Positions 1 to 6,507 of a stretch of DNA of 10,875 nt are shown piece by piece (the first letter of the stretch is position 1; each line of letters begins with the position of its first letter). Source of the DNA: an uncultured Clostridiaceae bacterium (GTDB taxonomy: Bacteria > Bacillota > Clostridia > TANB77 > CAG-508); assembly GCA_905198755.1 (NCBI GenBank), contig CAJKDR010000030.1, forward strand, positions 1 through 10,875. The letters run 5' to 3'. The translations under genes were made by a program, and so were the position numbers. Below the pieces are notes generated by a model. That model made no database searches. It was given only the letters and a program-made list of their open reading frames with translations, and was not told the origin of the DNA.

Positions 1-521
1 TAAATGAATTAATTATAAGAAATATTGCACATATATGCAAAACAGTAAAAATAGTAAGTAAAAAAATATATAATTTTAAAAATTTGGATAAAGAATTATA
101 TGAAGAAAATGGCATTCCTATACAGTTTTCTAATAGTTATAGAAAAAGTTTAGTAAAACCAAAAATAGTAATAAATTTGGATTTTGATGAAATTGAAATA
201 AATGAATATACAATAAATAATAGTGCAATAATAATAAACACTAATAATAAATTAAAAATAAAATCTAAGATGTTTAATGGAATAATAGTGAATAATTATA
301 AAATTACATTTGCAAAAGAAATAAGAAAAGGATTTTTGACATCAGGATTATTACATGGTTTTGATGAAATAAAATTATATGAAAGTACAATAAAAGAAGA
401 AAATATAGAAAACATACTAAGTAATATGAAAAAAGATAAGCTAAGAATAATAAATTGTATTGGAAATAATGGAATAATAAATAAAAAAGAATTTAAAAGC
501 ATTGACAAAAATCAGTTTTAG
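1..521 (+). CDS. Unrecognised protein, 3' part of a gene entering from the left edge
   Basis: The reading frame (codons starting at base 3) is open from the window edge to the TAG at 519-521, so the true start lies outside. A TTG at 84 is only the first start-like codon and has no ribosome binding site, so it should not be taken as the start. About 172 residues are visible. There is no signal peptide or membrane segment. The visible part alternates short hydrophobic stretches (KIVINLDF, SAIIINTN, IIVNNYKITF) with polar ones, which suggests a soluble alpha/beta fold. I do not recognise the family. The composition is Asn/Ile/Lys-rich like the neighbouring genes, so nothing marks it as foreign. 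It runs in the same direction as greA, 54 bases upstream of the greA start, and the greA promoter appears to lie in its last codons. I am sure it is coding and unsure of any function. Confidence 0.6.
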   Translation, partial: NELIIRNIAHICKTVKIVSKKIYNFKNLDKELYEENGIPIQFSNSYRKSLVKPKIVINLDFDEIEINEYTINNSAIIINTNNKLKIKSKMFNGIIVNNYKITFAKEIRKGFLTSGLLHGFDEIKLYESTIKEENIENILSNMKKDKLRIINCIGNNGIINKKEFKSIDKNQF

Positions 522-530
522 AGTTAATAT
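502..530 (+). promoter_or_regulatory. Candidate greA promoter
   Basis: A consensus -35 TTGACA (502-507) is followed after 17 bases by TAATAT (525-530, 4 of 6 matches to TATAAT). The -35 box lies inside the last codons of the upstream gene. A second -10-like TACAAT at 535-540 has no good -35 partner at the right distance. This would let greA be transcribed on its own. Confidence 0.45.
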
Positions 531-561
531 AGAATACAATTTGAAAAAACAAATACAAAAT

Positions 562-566
562 AGGAG
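562..566 (+). promoter_or_regulatory. Ribosome binding site that sets the greA start
   Basis: AGGAG at 562-566 directly abuts the ATG at 567, which is too close for initiation there. It sits 9 bases before the in-frame ATG at 576, so 576 is the likely start. Confidence 0.7.
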
Positions 567-575
567 ATGACGAAA

Positions 576-1052
576 ATGGAAGAAAAAGAAATATTACTAA
601 CTCAAGAAGGATATGATAACTTAGAGAAAGAATTAGATTATTTAAAAACTGAAGAAAGAGCAGCTATAGCAGAAAGAATAAGAGTTGCTTTAGGATTTGG
701 AGATTTATCAGAAAACTCTGAATATGATGAAGCAAAAAATGCTCAAGCTGCAAATGAAACAAAAATAGCAGACTTAGAAAATAAAATAAGACATGCTAGA
801 ATAATTGATGAATCAGAAATAGACACAAAAACAGTTCAAATAGGAAACAAAGTTAAAGTTCACGATATGGAATTTGATGAAGATGTTGAATATACAATAG
901 TAGGTTCTACAGAAGTTGATTTATCAAGTAATAAGATATCTAATGAATCACCAATTGGAGCAGCATTATTAGGAGCTAAGAAAAATCAAGTAGTAGATGC
1001 AAATACACCAGGGGGAATAATTAAATTAAAAATATTATCTATAACTAAATAA
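576..1052 (+). CDS. greA: Transcription elongation factor GreA
   Basis: GreA binds in the RNA polymerase secondary channel and stimulates cleavage of backtracked transcripts, which rescues stalled elongation complexes. From the ATG at 576 the product is 158 residues, the usual GreA length. Residues 1-75 form the antiparallel coiled coil (LTQEGYDNLEKELDYLK at the start). The tip carries the family signature GFGDLSENSEYDEAKNAQ, with the acidic residues D43 and E46 that help coordinate the catalytic magnesium in the family. The C-terminal FKBP-like domain includes SNKISNESPIGAALLG and NTPGGIIKLKIL. An ATG at 567 in the same frame is rejected because it touches the ribosome binding site. The gene is followed closely by its own intrinsic terminator and seems to be monocistronic, or the last gene of a transcript from the left. 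The identification is firm. Confidence 0.96.
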   Translation: MEEKEILLTQEGYDNLEKELDYLKTEERAAIAERIRVALGFGDLSENSEYDEAKNAQAANETKIADLENKIRHARIIDESEIDTKTVQIGNKVKVHDMEFDEDVEYTIVGSTEVDLSSNKISNESPIGAALLGAKKNQVVDANTPGGIIKLKILSITK

Positions 1053-1075
1053 TTTACTGAGATAAATGAAATAAT

Positions 1076-1110
1076 AAAGAAAGATTAGTTTTATATAATC
1101 TTTCTTTTTT
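1076..1110 (+). terminator. Intrinsic terminator after greA
   Basis: The arms AAAGAAAGATTA (1076-1087) and TAATCTTTCTTT (1096-1107) pair perfectly over 12 bases around an 8-base loop. A T-run continues to 1110. It lies 24 bases past the greA stop and separates greA from the HD-secDF operon. Confidence 0.9.
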
Positions 1111-1130
1111 GATTTTATTTTAATAAACTA

Positions 1131-1159
1131 TTGAAAAATAATAACAGTTGGTATAAAAT
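1131..1159 (+). promoter_or_regulatory. Candidate promoter of the HD-secD-secF operon
   Basis: TTGAAA (1131-1136), a 17-base spacer and TAAAAT (1154-1159) form a good housekeeping-type promoter just after the greA terminator. The predicted start of transcription is near 1166, 20 bases before the start codon. An inverted repeat overlaps it (see 1140-1172). Confidence 0.6.
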
Positions 1160-1172
1160 TTAAACTGTTATT
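1140..1172. promoter_or_regulatory. 10-bp inverted repeat centred on the -10 box (possible operator)
   Basis: AATAACAGTT (1140-1149) and AACTGTTATT (1163-1172) are perfect inverted copies separated by 13 bases. The left arm lies in the promoter spacer and the right arm covers the predicted transcription start. A transcript starting near 1166 would therefore not contain the left arm, so an RNA hairpin is unlikely. A dimeric DNA-binding regulator is the simpler reading. The regulator is unknown. Confidence 0.4.
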
Positions 1173-1175
1173 TAT

Positions 1176-1180
1176 GGAGG
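1176..1180 (+). promoter_or_regulatory. Ribosome binding site that sets the HD-gene start
   Basis: GGAGG at 1176-1180 overlaps the in-frame ATG at 1174 and stands 5 bases before the ATG at 1186. This makes 1186 the working start. Confidence 0.75.
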
Positions 1181-1185
1181 TCAAT

Positions 1186-1845
1186 ATGGTAACATTAGAG
1201 GATGTCCAAAATAATAAAGAAGTTATAGCATTAATAAATGGTTCTCAAAAACAATTAAGTGAACTGGGATATACAGAACATTCAATAAGGCATGTAAGCA
1301 TTGTATCTAAAAGAGCTGGAAAAATATTAGCTGATTTAGGCTATAGTTCTAAGAGAGTAGAACTTGCAAAAATCGCAGGTTATTTACATGATATAGGTAA
1401 TTGTGTAAATAGAAGTGATCATGCACAGTCTGGAGCAATATTAGCATATGAAATACTTAAAGAAATGGAAATGGACTTAAATGATAGAACAGAAATAATG
1501 ACAGCGATAGGAAATCATGATGAAGAAACAGGTGAACCTGTTAGTGATATTTCAGCTGCTTTAATATTAGCAGATAAGTCAGATGTTCATAGGAATAGGG
1601 TGGTCAATCCTAATTTACCCAAATTTCATATACATGATAGAGTAAATTATGCTGTTACAGAATCAAATTTGAAATTGAATAGTAAAGATAGAATAATTAC
1701 ATTAAATATAACTATAGACACTAAAATATGTCCAGTTCTTGACTATTTTGAGATATTTTTAAAAAGAACTATGATGAGTAAATATGCAGCTAAATATTTA
1801 AAGATTTGGTTTGAGCTTGTTATAAACGGAACAAGATTATTATAA
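1186..1845 (+). CDS. HD-domain protein (putative metal-dependent phosphohydrolase)
   Basis: From the ATG at 1186 the product is 219 residues, soluble and probably cytoplasmic. The HD fold occupies roughly residues 30-140. Its likely metal ligands are H36 (in IRHV), the H68-D69 pair (GYLHDIGN), H79, H111 (GNHDEETG) and D130 (LILADKSD). This H...HD...H...H...D set is that of HD hydrolases able to bind two metals, which act on phosphomonoesters or phosphodiesters such as nucleotides. The real substrate cannot be read from the sequence. The last 80 residues, including IITLNITIDTK, form an extra domain I do not recognise. secD follows 17 bases after the stop with its own GGAGG, so the two are very likely co-transcribed. 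Whether the protein has any part in secretion is unknown. The family call is firm and the function open. Confidence 0.85.
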   Translation: MVTLEDVQNNKEVIALINGSQKQLSELGYTEHSIRHVSIVSKRAGKILADLGYSSKRVELAKIAGYLHDIGNCVNRSDHAQSGAILAYEILKEMEMDLNDRTEIMTAIGNHDEETGEPVSDISAALILADKSDVHRNRVVNPNLPKFHIHDRVNYAVTESNLKLNSKDRIITLNITIDTKICPVLDYFEIFLKRTMMSKYAAKYLKIWFELVINGTRLL

Positions 1846-1862
1846 AAATAGGAGGATTTAAA

Positions 1863-2837
1863 GTGAAAGTTAGAAGAAAATTAGAAATGACATTAATGAT
1901 ACTAATATGTGTGACTGTAATGCTAGTAGGATTTGTTGGAATATATACTAAAAACAAGAACAAATATGCTAATAAGTTACCAAGTTATCAATTGTCATCA
2001 GATTTAAAAGGAGCAACATTAATAGAATTAGATGCAGACACATCAACAGATACTGTTTATTATGATTCAGAAGGAAAAAAAGTAGATTCATCAACAGTAA
2101 CAGATGATAATAAAAGTAATTATACAACATCAGAAGAAAAAGTGAACCCAGATGAAGTATTAACAGAAGAAAATTACGAAGCAACTTTAAAAATATTTAA
2201 GGAAAGATTAAAGTTTTTAAAAGCAGACCAATATAATTTAGATTTAGATAAAAAAACAGGAAAGATAGTTTTAACATTTTCAGATGATTATCCAGATGAT
2301 ATAGAATCTATATTACCAATGCAAGGTAAATTAGAATTAATAGATTCTAATACAAATGATGTTATATTAGATTATTCAGGAGTAAAATCTGCAGAAGCTA
2401 CATATGCATCTACAGAAGATGGCTATTCTGTATATATTACATTAAAACTTAATAAATCAGGAATCGAAAAGATTAATAAAATAGAAGGATATAAAAATTC
2501 AACTGATGATAATGGTGAGGTAACAACTAATAAGTTTAAGCTAGAATTTGATGGTGAAGAGATTGGTGAAATTTCTTATGATGATATGATATTATCTGGG
2601 AGTAACCTAAGAGTTACAACAGCAAGCAAAGTTACATCAAGTTCAACTGTAAATTCAAAACTAAATACAGCTACTGTTGTCTCAAAATTAACAACAATGG
2701 GAAAAACACCTGTTAAATATAAAATATCTGCAGAAGAATATGTAAATCCAACAGTAAACAAAAATGTTATACTTGGAGTAATGATAGGAATAGCAGTTGT
2801 ATTAGTGGCTATAAGCATATTTTATAATAAAATATAA
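1863..2837 (+). CDS. secD: Protein translocase subunit SecD, N-terminal part (frame broken near its end)
   Basis: SecD is a membrane partner of SecYEG that uses the proton gradient to help pull exported proteins across. The GTG start at 1863 has GGAGG 7 bases upstream. Residues 8-27 are the first membrane helix, followed by the family marker DLKG (47-50, in YQLSSDLKGATLIEL). Residues about 50-290 are the large extracytoplasmic region, including an acidic Ser/Thr-rich stretch (55-95) and the P1 head. A second helix begins at about residue 301 (NVILGVMIGIAVVLVAISIF). The frame then hits TAA at 2835 just after this helix, while SecD should have four more. These are found at once in the +1 frame (2833-3225). 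Joined there, the protein is 453 residues, a normal length. The break could be a mutation, a sequence error or programmed shifting. Confidence 0.85.
   Translation: MKVRRKLEMTLMILICVTVMLVGFVGIYTKNKNKYANKLPSYQLSSDLKGATLIELDADTSTDTVYYDSEGKKVDSSTVTDDNKSNYTTSEEKVNPDEVLTEENYEATLKIFKERLKFLKADQYNLDLDKKTGKIVLTFSDDYPDDIESILPMQGKLELIDSNTNDVILDYSGVKSAEATYASTEDGYSVYITLKLNKSGIEKINKIEGYKNSTDDNGEVTTNKFKLEFDGEEIGEISYDDMILSGSNLRVTTASKVTSSSTVNSKLNTATVVSKLTTMGKTPVKYKISAEEYVNPTVNKNVILGVMIGIAVVLVAISIFYNKI
2829..2835 (+). other. Frameshift site within secD
   Basis: The run AAAA at 2829-2832 is one base longer than the joined reading needs. Frame one reads TTT TAT AAT AAA ATA TAA and stops. Removing one A gives TTT TAT AAT AAA TAT AAA GTA and continues as FYNKYKVKGLL, the usual short positively charged loop after the second SecD helix. 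The downstream frame is closed by a TAA at 2812-2814, so any shift must occur between 2815 and 2834. A lysine tRNA on AAA at 2829 could re-pair perfectly on AAA at 2830. That permits a +1 shift, but there is no obvious stimulator. Confidence 0.8.
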
Positions 2838-3225
2838 AGTAAAAGGGTTATTAAGTATAATAGGAACTTTTACTAATATAGCATTATTTACAATCCTTAT
2901 TAGATTAACAAACATATCTATTTCTATGAATTCAATAGCTGGAATAGTAGGATTAATAATTATAAATACTTATTTAATTAATAATATCTTAAAAGAATTA
3001 GAAAATAAAGATAAAACATTTGGAGAAAACATAAAAAAGGCATACTTTAATACTATAAATGTCCTAATAATAAGTTTATTCATATTTGGAGTATTTGCAT
3101 TTAACAAAATGGCTGTAATAAGTGCAATGGGATTATTAATGTTCTGGGGTTGGATAATTGTAGTTTTAGGAAATCTATTATTTACAGCACCAATGCTAGC
3201 AATAAGAACTAAGGAGGAAAGATAA
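2833..3225 (+). CDS. secD: SecD, C-terminal part in the +1 frame
   Basis: This stretch continues SecD after the frame break. It supplies membrane helices 3 to 6: LLSIIGTFTNIALFTILI, the SIAGIVGLIIINTYLI segment, INVLIISLFIFGVFAF and GLLMFWGWIIVVLGNLLF. SIAGIVG matches the GIAGIV element of SecD helix 4. The family continues with VDAN and then FERIRE. Here the aligned bases give NTYLIN and LKELEN, so the conserved Asp is absent and the nearest polar residue is N368 of the joined protein. The first ATG of this stretch is at 2926, deep inside the segment and with no clear ribosome binding site. It is therefore more likely a displaced end of secD than a separate gene. The stop is immediately followed by the secF start. 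Confidence 0.75.
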   Translation, partial: YKVKGLLSIIGTFTNIALFTILIRLTNISISMNSIAGIVGLIIINTYLINNILKELENKDKTFGENIKKAYFNTINVLIISLFIFGVFAFNKMAVISAMGLLMFWGWIIVVLGNLLFTAPMLAIRTKEER

Positions 3226-3226
3226 A

Positions 3227-3862
3227 ATGAAAAATATATCAGAAAATAAAAAAATAATTGCAATAGTAATATTATTAGTTCTTATAGCAGGAGTTGTTAT
3301 GCTAGCAGTAAAAGGATTTAATAAAGGATTAACATATCAAGCATCTAAAAGAATAGAAGTAAGCATACCAAAAGGGTATGATAAAAAAGAAGTAAAAGAT
3401 ATTGCAGATGAAGTATTCAGCAACAAAGTTGAAGTTCAAGATATTGAAAAATTAAATCAAATTGTTTCTATAAGAGTTAAAAACTATACTGATGAAGAAT
3501 TAGAAAATTTTGAAACAAAAATAGCTGAAAAATATGGGGTAGAAAAAGATGATTTGAGTACACAAAAAATAGATGTACCAACAACAAGAATAGAAGCTAT
3601 AGTATTACCATATGTATTTTCAGTAACATTAGTAACAGTATTGTCTTTAGTATACATAGTTCTTAGAAATATAAAAAAGAAAGATGTATTAAATAAAGTG
3701 ATAAAATTATTATTAACATTAATTGTCGTTGCAGGATTATATTTTAGTATTATTTTAATAACACGTATACCTGTAAATGAATATATGATGCCTATTGCAT
3801 TAACTTTGTATGTAGGAACATTATTAATAACAGTAGAAAAATTGAATAAAAAAGAAGAGTAA
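3227..3862 (+). CDS. secF: Short, divergent SecF-like translocase subunit
   Basis: The ATG at 3227 follows the secD stop by one base, with AAGGAGG 9 bases upstream, so translation is probably coupled. The product is 211 residues against about 290-310 for ordinary SecF. Residues 9-28 are a membrane helix. FNKGLTYQASKRIEV stands where SecF has its G-DFTGG element. Residues 45-120 are a small extracytoplasmic alpha/beta region. Three more helices follow (about 125-146, 160-178 and 187-204). The usual six-helix plan and the VFDRIRE element between helices 4 and 5 are missing. The assignment rests on position after SecD, topology and the post-helix motif, not on strong conserved residues. It may be a reduced SecF typical of this lineage rather than a broken one, because the frame is intact. 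Confidence 0.65.
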   Translation: MKNISENKKIIAIVILLVLIAGVVMLAVKGFNKGLTYQASKRIEVSIPKGYDKKEVKDIADEVFSNKVEVQDIEKLNQIVSIRVKNYTDEELENFETKIAEKYGVEKDDLSTQKIDVPTTRIEAIVLPYVFSVTLVTVLSLVYIVLRNIKKKDVLNKVIKLLLTLIVVAGLYFSIILITRIPVNEYMMPIALTLYVGTLLITVEKLNKKEE

Positions 3863-3889
3863 GCAATTTGTTATACTTTACCATAATAT

Positions 3890-3929
3890 AAAAAATAAAT
3901 GTGTGATTCAAATCACACATTTATTTTTT
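3890..3929. terminator. Two-way terminator between secF and mutS2
   Basis: The bases 3890-3908 and 3911-3929 are perfectly complementary over 19 positions, with GTGTGATT/AATCACAC as the GC-bearing core. An A-run lies on the left flank and a T-run on the right, so it works as a hairpin plus U-tract in both directions. The two-base centre will open to a loop of four or more. It lies 27 bases after the secF stop, and its right arm contains the mutS2 stop codon (3921-3923). Confidence 0.9.
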
Positions 3930-6296
3930 TATCTCTACAATTGTTACACCCATTTCACCTTCACCGAAAGTACCATTTCTAAAACTCTTTACATGAGAGT
4001 TAGTTTTTAAAAATCTTTGTATACCTTGTCGCAATTTTCCTGTACCTTTACCATGTACGATTCTTATACTTTCTAGACTGCTTAAAGAACAACTATCTAA
4101 ATATTTATCTACTATTTGAACTGCCTCATCAACATTTAATCCAATCACATTTATTTCATTTGAAATATTTTTTTGAGCTAAATGTGATGTAGATGAAGTT
4201 TTTGCAACACTTTGTTTTACAGGATTTGAAAAATCTAGTTCAAGATTACTTATATCAATATTTAACTTTGTGTTTCCAACTTGAACTTGAACTTTATTGT
4301 TTTTTACTTGTCCTATTATTATACCTTTCTGATTTAAATTTGTTACAATAACTTTTGTGCCTTTTGGTAAATCGGAAGGAGTTAAATCTCCAGAAACACT
4401 GTTATCTTTATCAAATTTATTTACAGATTTTAAAGAATCATTTAAATTGTTTCTAAGATTATTTAAATCTTTAATAGTAGTAGAAGAACTAGAATTTACA
4501 ATATTGTTCATATCTCTAATAATATTAGTAGCATCATCCTTTGCTTTAAGTAAGATATCTCGTGCTTCAATCTTTGCATTTTCTATTATTTCTTTTTCTT
4601 TATTTAAAACAGCCGAATGGTCTTTTGAAAGTTCTTCTTTTAGTTTGAAAATTTCATCAGCATCTTTAGCTATTTTTGCCTTTTCTAATTCAATTTCTTT
4701 TTTTGTATCATAAATTTCTTTTAAAACATCTTCAATTTTTACATCATTTGAATCTATTAAACTTTCTGCTCTAGCCAAAATTTCATCTGAAAGTCCTAAT
4801 TTTTTAGATATAGCAAAAGCATTACTTTTTCCAGGAACCCCTAAAATTAAATGATAAGTTGGTTTTAAATTATCAACATCAAATTCAACACTAGAATTCA
4901 TATATCCTTCATGAGTTAAAGCATAATTTTTTATCTCTGGATAATGTGTAGTAGAAATACAAAGTGAATCTATTGTGTGAAAATATTCTAATATACTAAT
5001 TGCTAAACTACTTCCTTCTACAGGGTCTGTTCCAGAGCCTAATTCGTCAAGTAAAATCAAGCTATTTGTGGTTGAGTTTTTTATAATATCAATTATATTA
5101 ACCATATGTGAAGAAAAAGTACTAAGTGATTCTTGAATACTCTGTTCATCTCCAATATCTGCGAAAATATTATCAAATACACATATTGAACTGCTTTCAT
5201 GTGCAGGAATTTGTAGACCGCTATAAGCCATTAATAATATAAGACCTACAGTTTTTAGTGTTACTGTTTTACCACCTGTATTAGGACCTGTTACAACTAA
5301 GCAAGAATAATCTTTCCCTAATGGAACAGTAGTAGGAACAACACTAGTTTTATCAATTAAAGGATGTCTAGCATCTTTTAATTCAAAATATTTTTCTCTA
5401 TGTATAGATGGTTCCATACCGTCTATACTAATAGAATAGCTAGCTTTAGCAAATATAAAGTCAATAATTCCAAGTAAACGAATATTATTTAGCAATTCAT
5501 TAACATATGGAAAAAGCATAGAAGAAAGTTCTAATAATATTCTTTCTATTTCAATATTTTCTTTTATTTTTAATGTATTAATTTCATTGTTCATATCAAA
5601 AATACTTGTAGGCTCAATAAATACGGTTGAACCAGAAGAAGAGATGTCGTGAACAAATCCAGAAATTTGACTTCGATATTCATCCTTTACAGGAATAACA
5701 AAACGATTATCTCTAATAGTAATAATTGGATCCATTAAATACTTTGAATATTTACTAGAGTGTATAAAATGATTTAATTTATCTTTAATATTATTTTCTA
5801 GAGAACGTTTGGAACGTCTAATAGATGCAAGTGTAGTAGATGCATTATCTTCTAAAGTAAACTCATCCACAATTTTATTAAGAATACTTTTTTCAATTCC
5901 AGAATTAACATATAAATTCTTAAAAAATGAAGAAATTGCATTAAAATCATTTGCATCTAGATTTTCAGTTATATTAGTAAAATATGATTGTATTTCATGT
6001 GACATCTTTAAGATATTTGCAATATCAAGTAGCTCTTTTGCACTAAGAGAAGAAGAACTATTTAACTTTTTAATGTGCATACTAATATCAGAAAAATCGG
6101 TAATAGGTGGAGTACCATATTTATAAATTAAGCTAACAGCTTGTGAAGTCTGTAATTGAAGATGACACACCTCGTCATAATTAAAAGAAGGGGTTAATTT
6201 AGCAACCATTTCTTTTCCAATATATGTTCTAGTAAAACTAGATAATTTATCTAAAATCTTATTATATTCTAATTTGTCTAAATATTTTGTATTCAT
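3921..6296 (-). CDS. mutS2: MutS2 (MutS-family ATPase with Smr domain)
   Basis: The product is 791 residues, the usual MutS2 length. In Bacillus, MutS2 binds collided ribosomes and promotes their rescue; in other species it suppresses recombination. Without the mismatch-binding domain of MutS it is not a mismatch repair protein. Visible from N to C: the core and clamp region (1-300), DARHP (308-312), Walker A GPNTGGKT (337-344), the loop DEQSIQESLSTFSSHM (383-398), Walker B LILLDE (413-418), STTHY with H451, a Lys/Glu-rich coiled coil (510-630), a KOW-like domain (643-686) and a C-terminal Smr domain (714-791) with HGKGTG at 748-753. The Smr N-terminal LDLRG element reads INVIG here. The start at 6296 has GGAGG 5 bases upstream. 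The in-frame ATG at 6326 abuts the promoter -10 box and is rejected. Confidence 0.96.
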   Translation of the reverse strand: MNTKYLDKLEYNKILDKLSSFTRTYIGKEMVAKLTPSFNYDEVCHLQLQTSQAVSLIYKYGTPPITDFSDISMHIKKLNSSSSLSAKELLDIANILKMSHEIQSYFTNITENLDANDFNAISSFFKNLYVNSGIEKSILNKIVDEFTLEDNASTTLASIRRSKRSLENNIKDKLNHFIHSSKYSKYLMDPIITIRDNRFVIPVKDEYRSQISGFVHDISSSGSTVFIEPTSIFDMNNEINTLKIKENIEIERILLELSSMLFPYVNELLNNIRLLGIIDFIFAKASYSISIDGMEPSIHREKYFELKDARHPLIDKTSVVPTTVPLGKDYSCLVVTGPNTGGKTVTLKTVGLILLMAYSGLQIPAHESSSICVFDNIFADIGDEQSIQESLSTFSSHMVNIIDIIKNSTTNSLILLDELGSGTDPVEGSSLAISILEYFHTIDSLCISTTHYPEIKNYALTHEGYMNSSVEFDVDNLKPTYHLILGVPGKSNAFAISKKLGLSDEILARAESLIDSNDVKIEDVLKEIYDTKKEIELEKAKIAKDADEIFKLKEELSKDHSAVLNKEKEIIENAKIEARDILLKAKDDATNIIRDMNNIVNSSSSTTIKDLNNLRNNLNDSLKSVNKFDKDNSVSGDLTPSDLPKGTKVIVTNLNQKGIIIGQVKNNKVQVQVGNTKLNIDISNLELDFSNPVKQSVAKTSSTSHLAQKNISNEINVIGLNVDEAVQIVDKYLDSCSLSSLESIRIVHGKGTGKLRQGIQRFLKTNSHVKSFRNGTFGEGEMGVTIVEIKK

Positions 6297-6301
6297 AATA
6301 A

Positions 6302-6306
6302 CCTCC
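6302..6306 (-). promoter_or_regulatory. Ribosome binding site that sets the mutS2 start
   Basis: On the minus strand GGAGG (6306 to 6302) stands 5 bases before the ATG at 6296-6294. Confidence 0.8.
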
Positions 6307-6317
6307 GTAACAATATA

Positions 6318-6346
6318 ATTATACAATGTAATAATCGAATTAGCAA
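6318..6346 (-). promoter_or_regulatory. Candidate mutS2 promoter
   Basis: Read on the minus strand: TTGCTA (6346-6341), a 17-base spacer and a perfect TATAAT (6323-6318). Transcription would begin near 6311, giving a leader of about 15 bases. Confidence 0.7.
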
Positions 6347-6450
6347 TAAAACATTATAAATTCACATAAAACACAACAAAAAATAAGCGAATATTAAGTA
6401 ACTGCCTATCTAAAATATTTCAAATGGAAATTCCTTTCTATAAAAAAATC

Positions 6451-6479
6451 TTGCAAAAAGATGAACAATCATATACAAT
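6451..6479 (+). promoter_or_regulatory. Candidate folD promoter
   Basis: TTGCAA (6451-6456), a 17-base spacer and TACAAT (6474-6479). The predicted start near 6486 leaves a leader of about 22 bases, too short for a riboswitch. GGAAATTCC at 6426-6434, just upstream, is a small palindrome of unknown meaning. The rest of the 6347-6450 stretch shows nothing I can name. Confidence 0.65.
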
Positions 6480-6507
6480 ATATAAAAATAAAAAGAGGAG
6501 AAATTAA

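Noticed and set aside
567..575. ATG at 567 as the greA start
   Set aside because: It directly abuts the AGGAG ribosome binding site. The in-frame ATG at 576 has proper spacing and gives the standard 158 residues.
1174..1185. ATG at 1174 as the HD-gene start
   Set aside because: It overlaps the GGAGG ribosome binding site that serves the ATG at 1186.
2926..3225. A separate small membrane-protein gene starting at the ATG at 2926
   Set aside because: The frame is open from 2815 and its translation before 2926 is exactly the missing SecD helix 3, so it is the displaced C-terminus of SecD.
6297..6326. ATG at 6326 (minus strand) as the mutS2 start
   Set aside because: It abuts the promoter -10 box and would lie upstream of the transcript start. 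GGAGG is placed for 6296.
6347..6507. A THF riboswitch before folD
   Set aside because: The predicted transcript leader is only about 22 bases and I see no conserved folded elements in the stretch.
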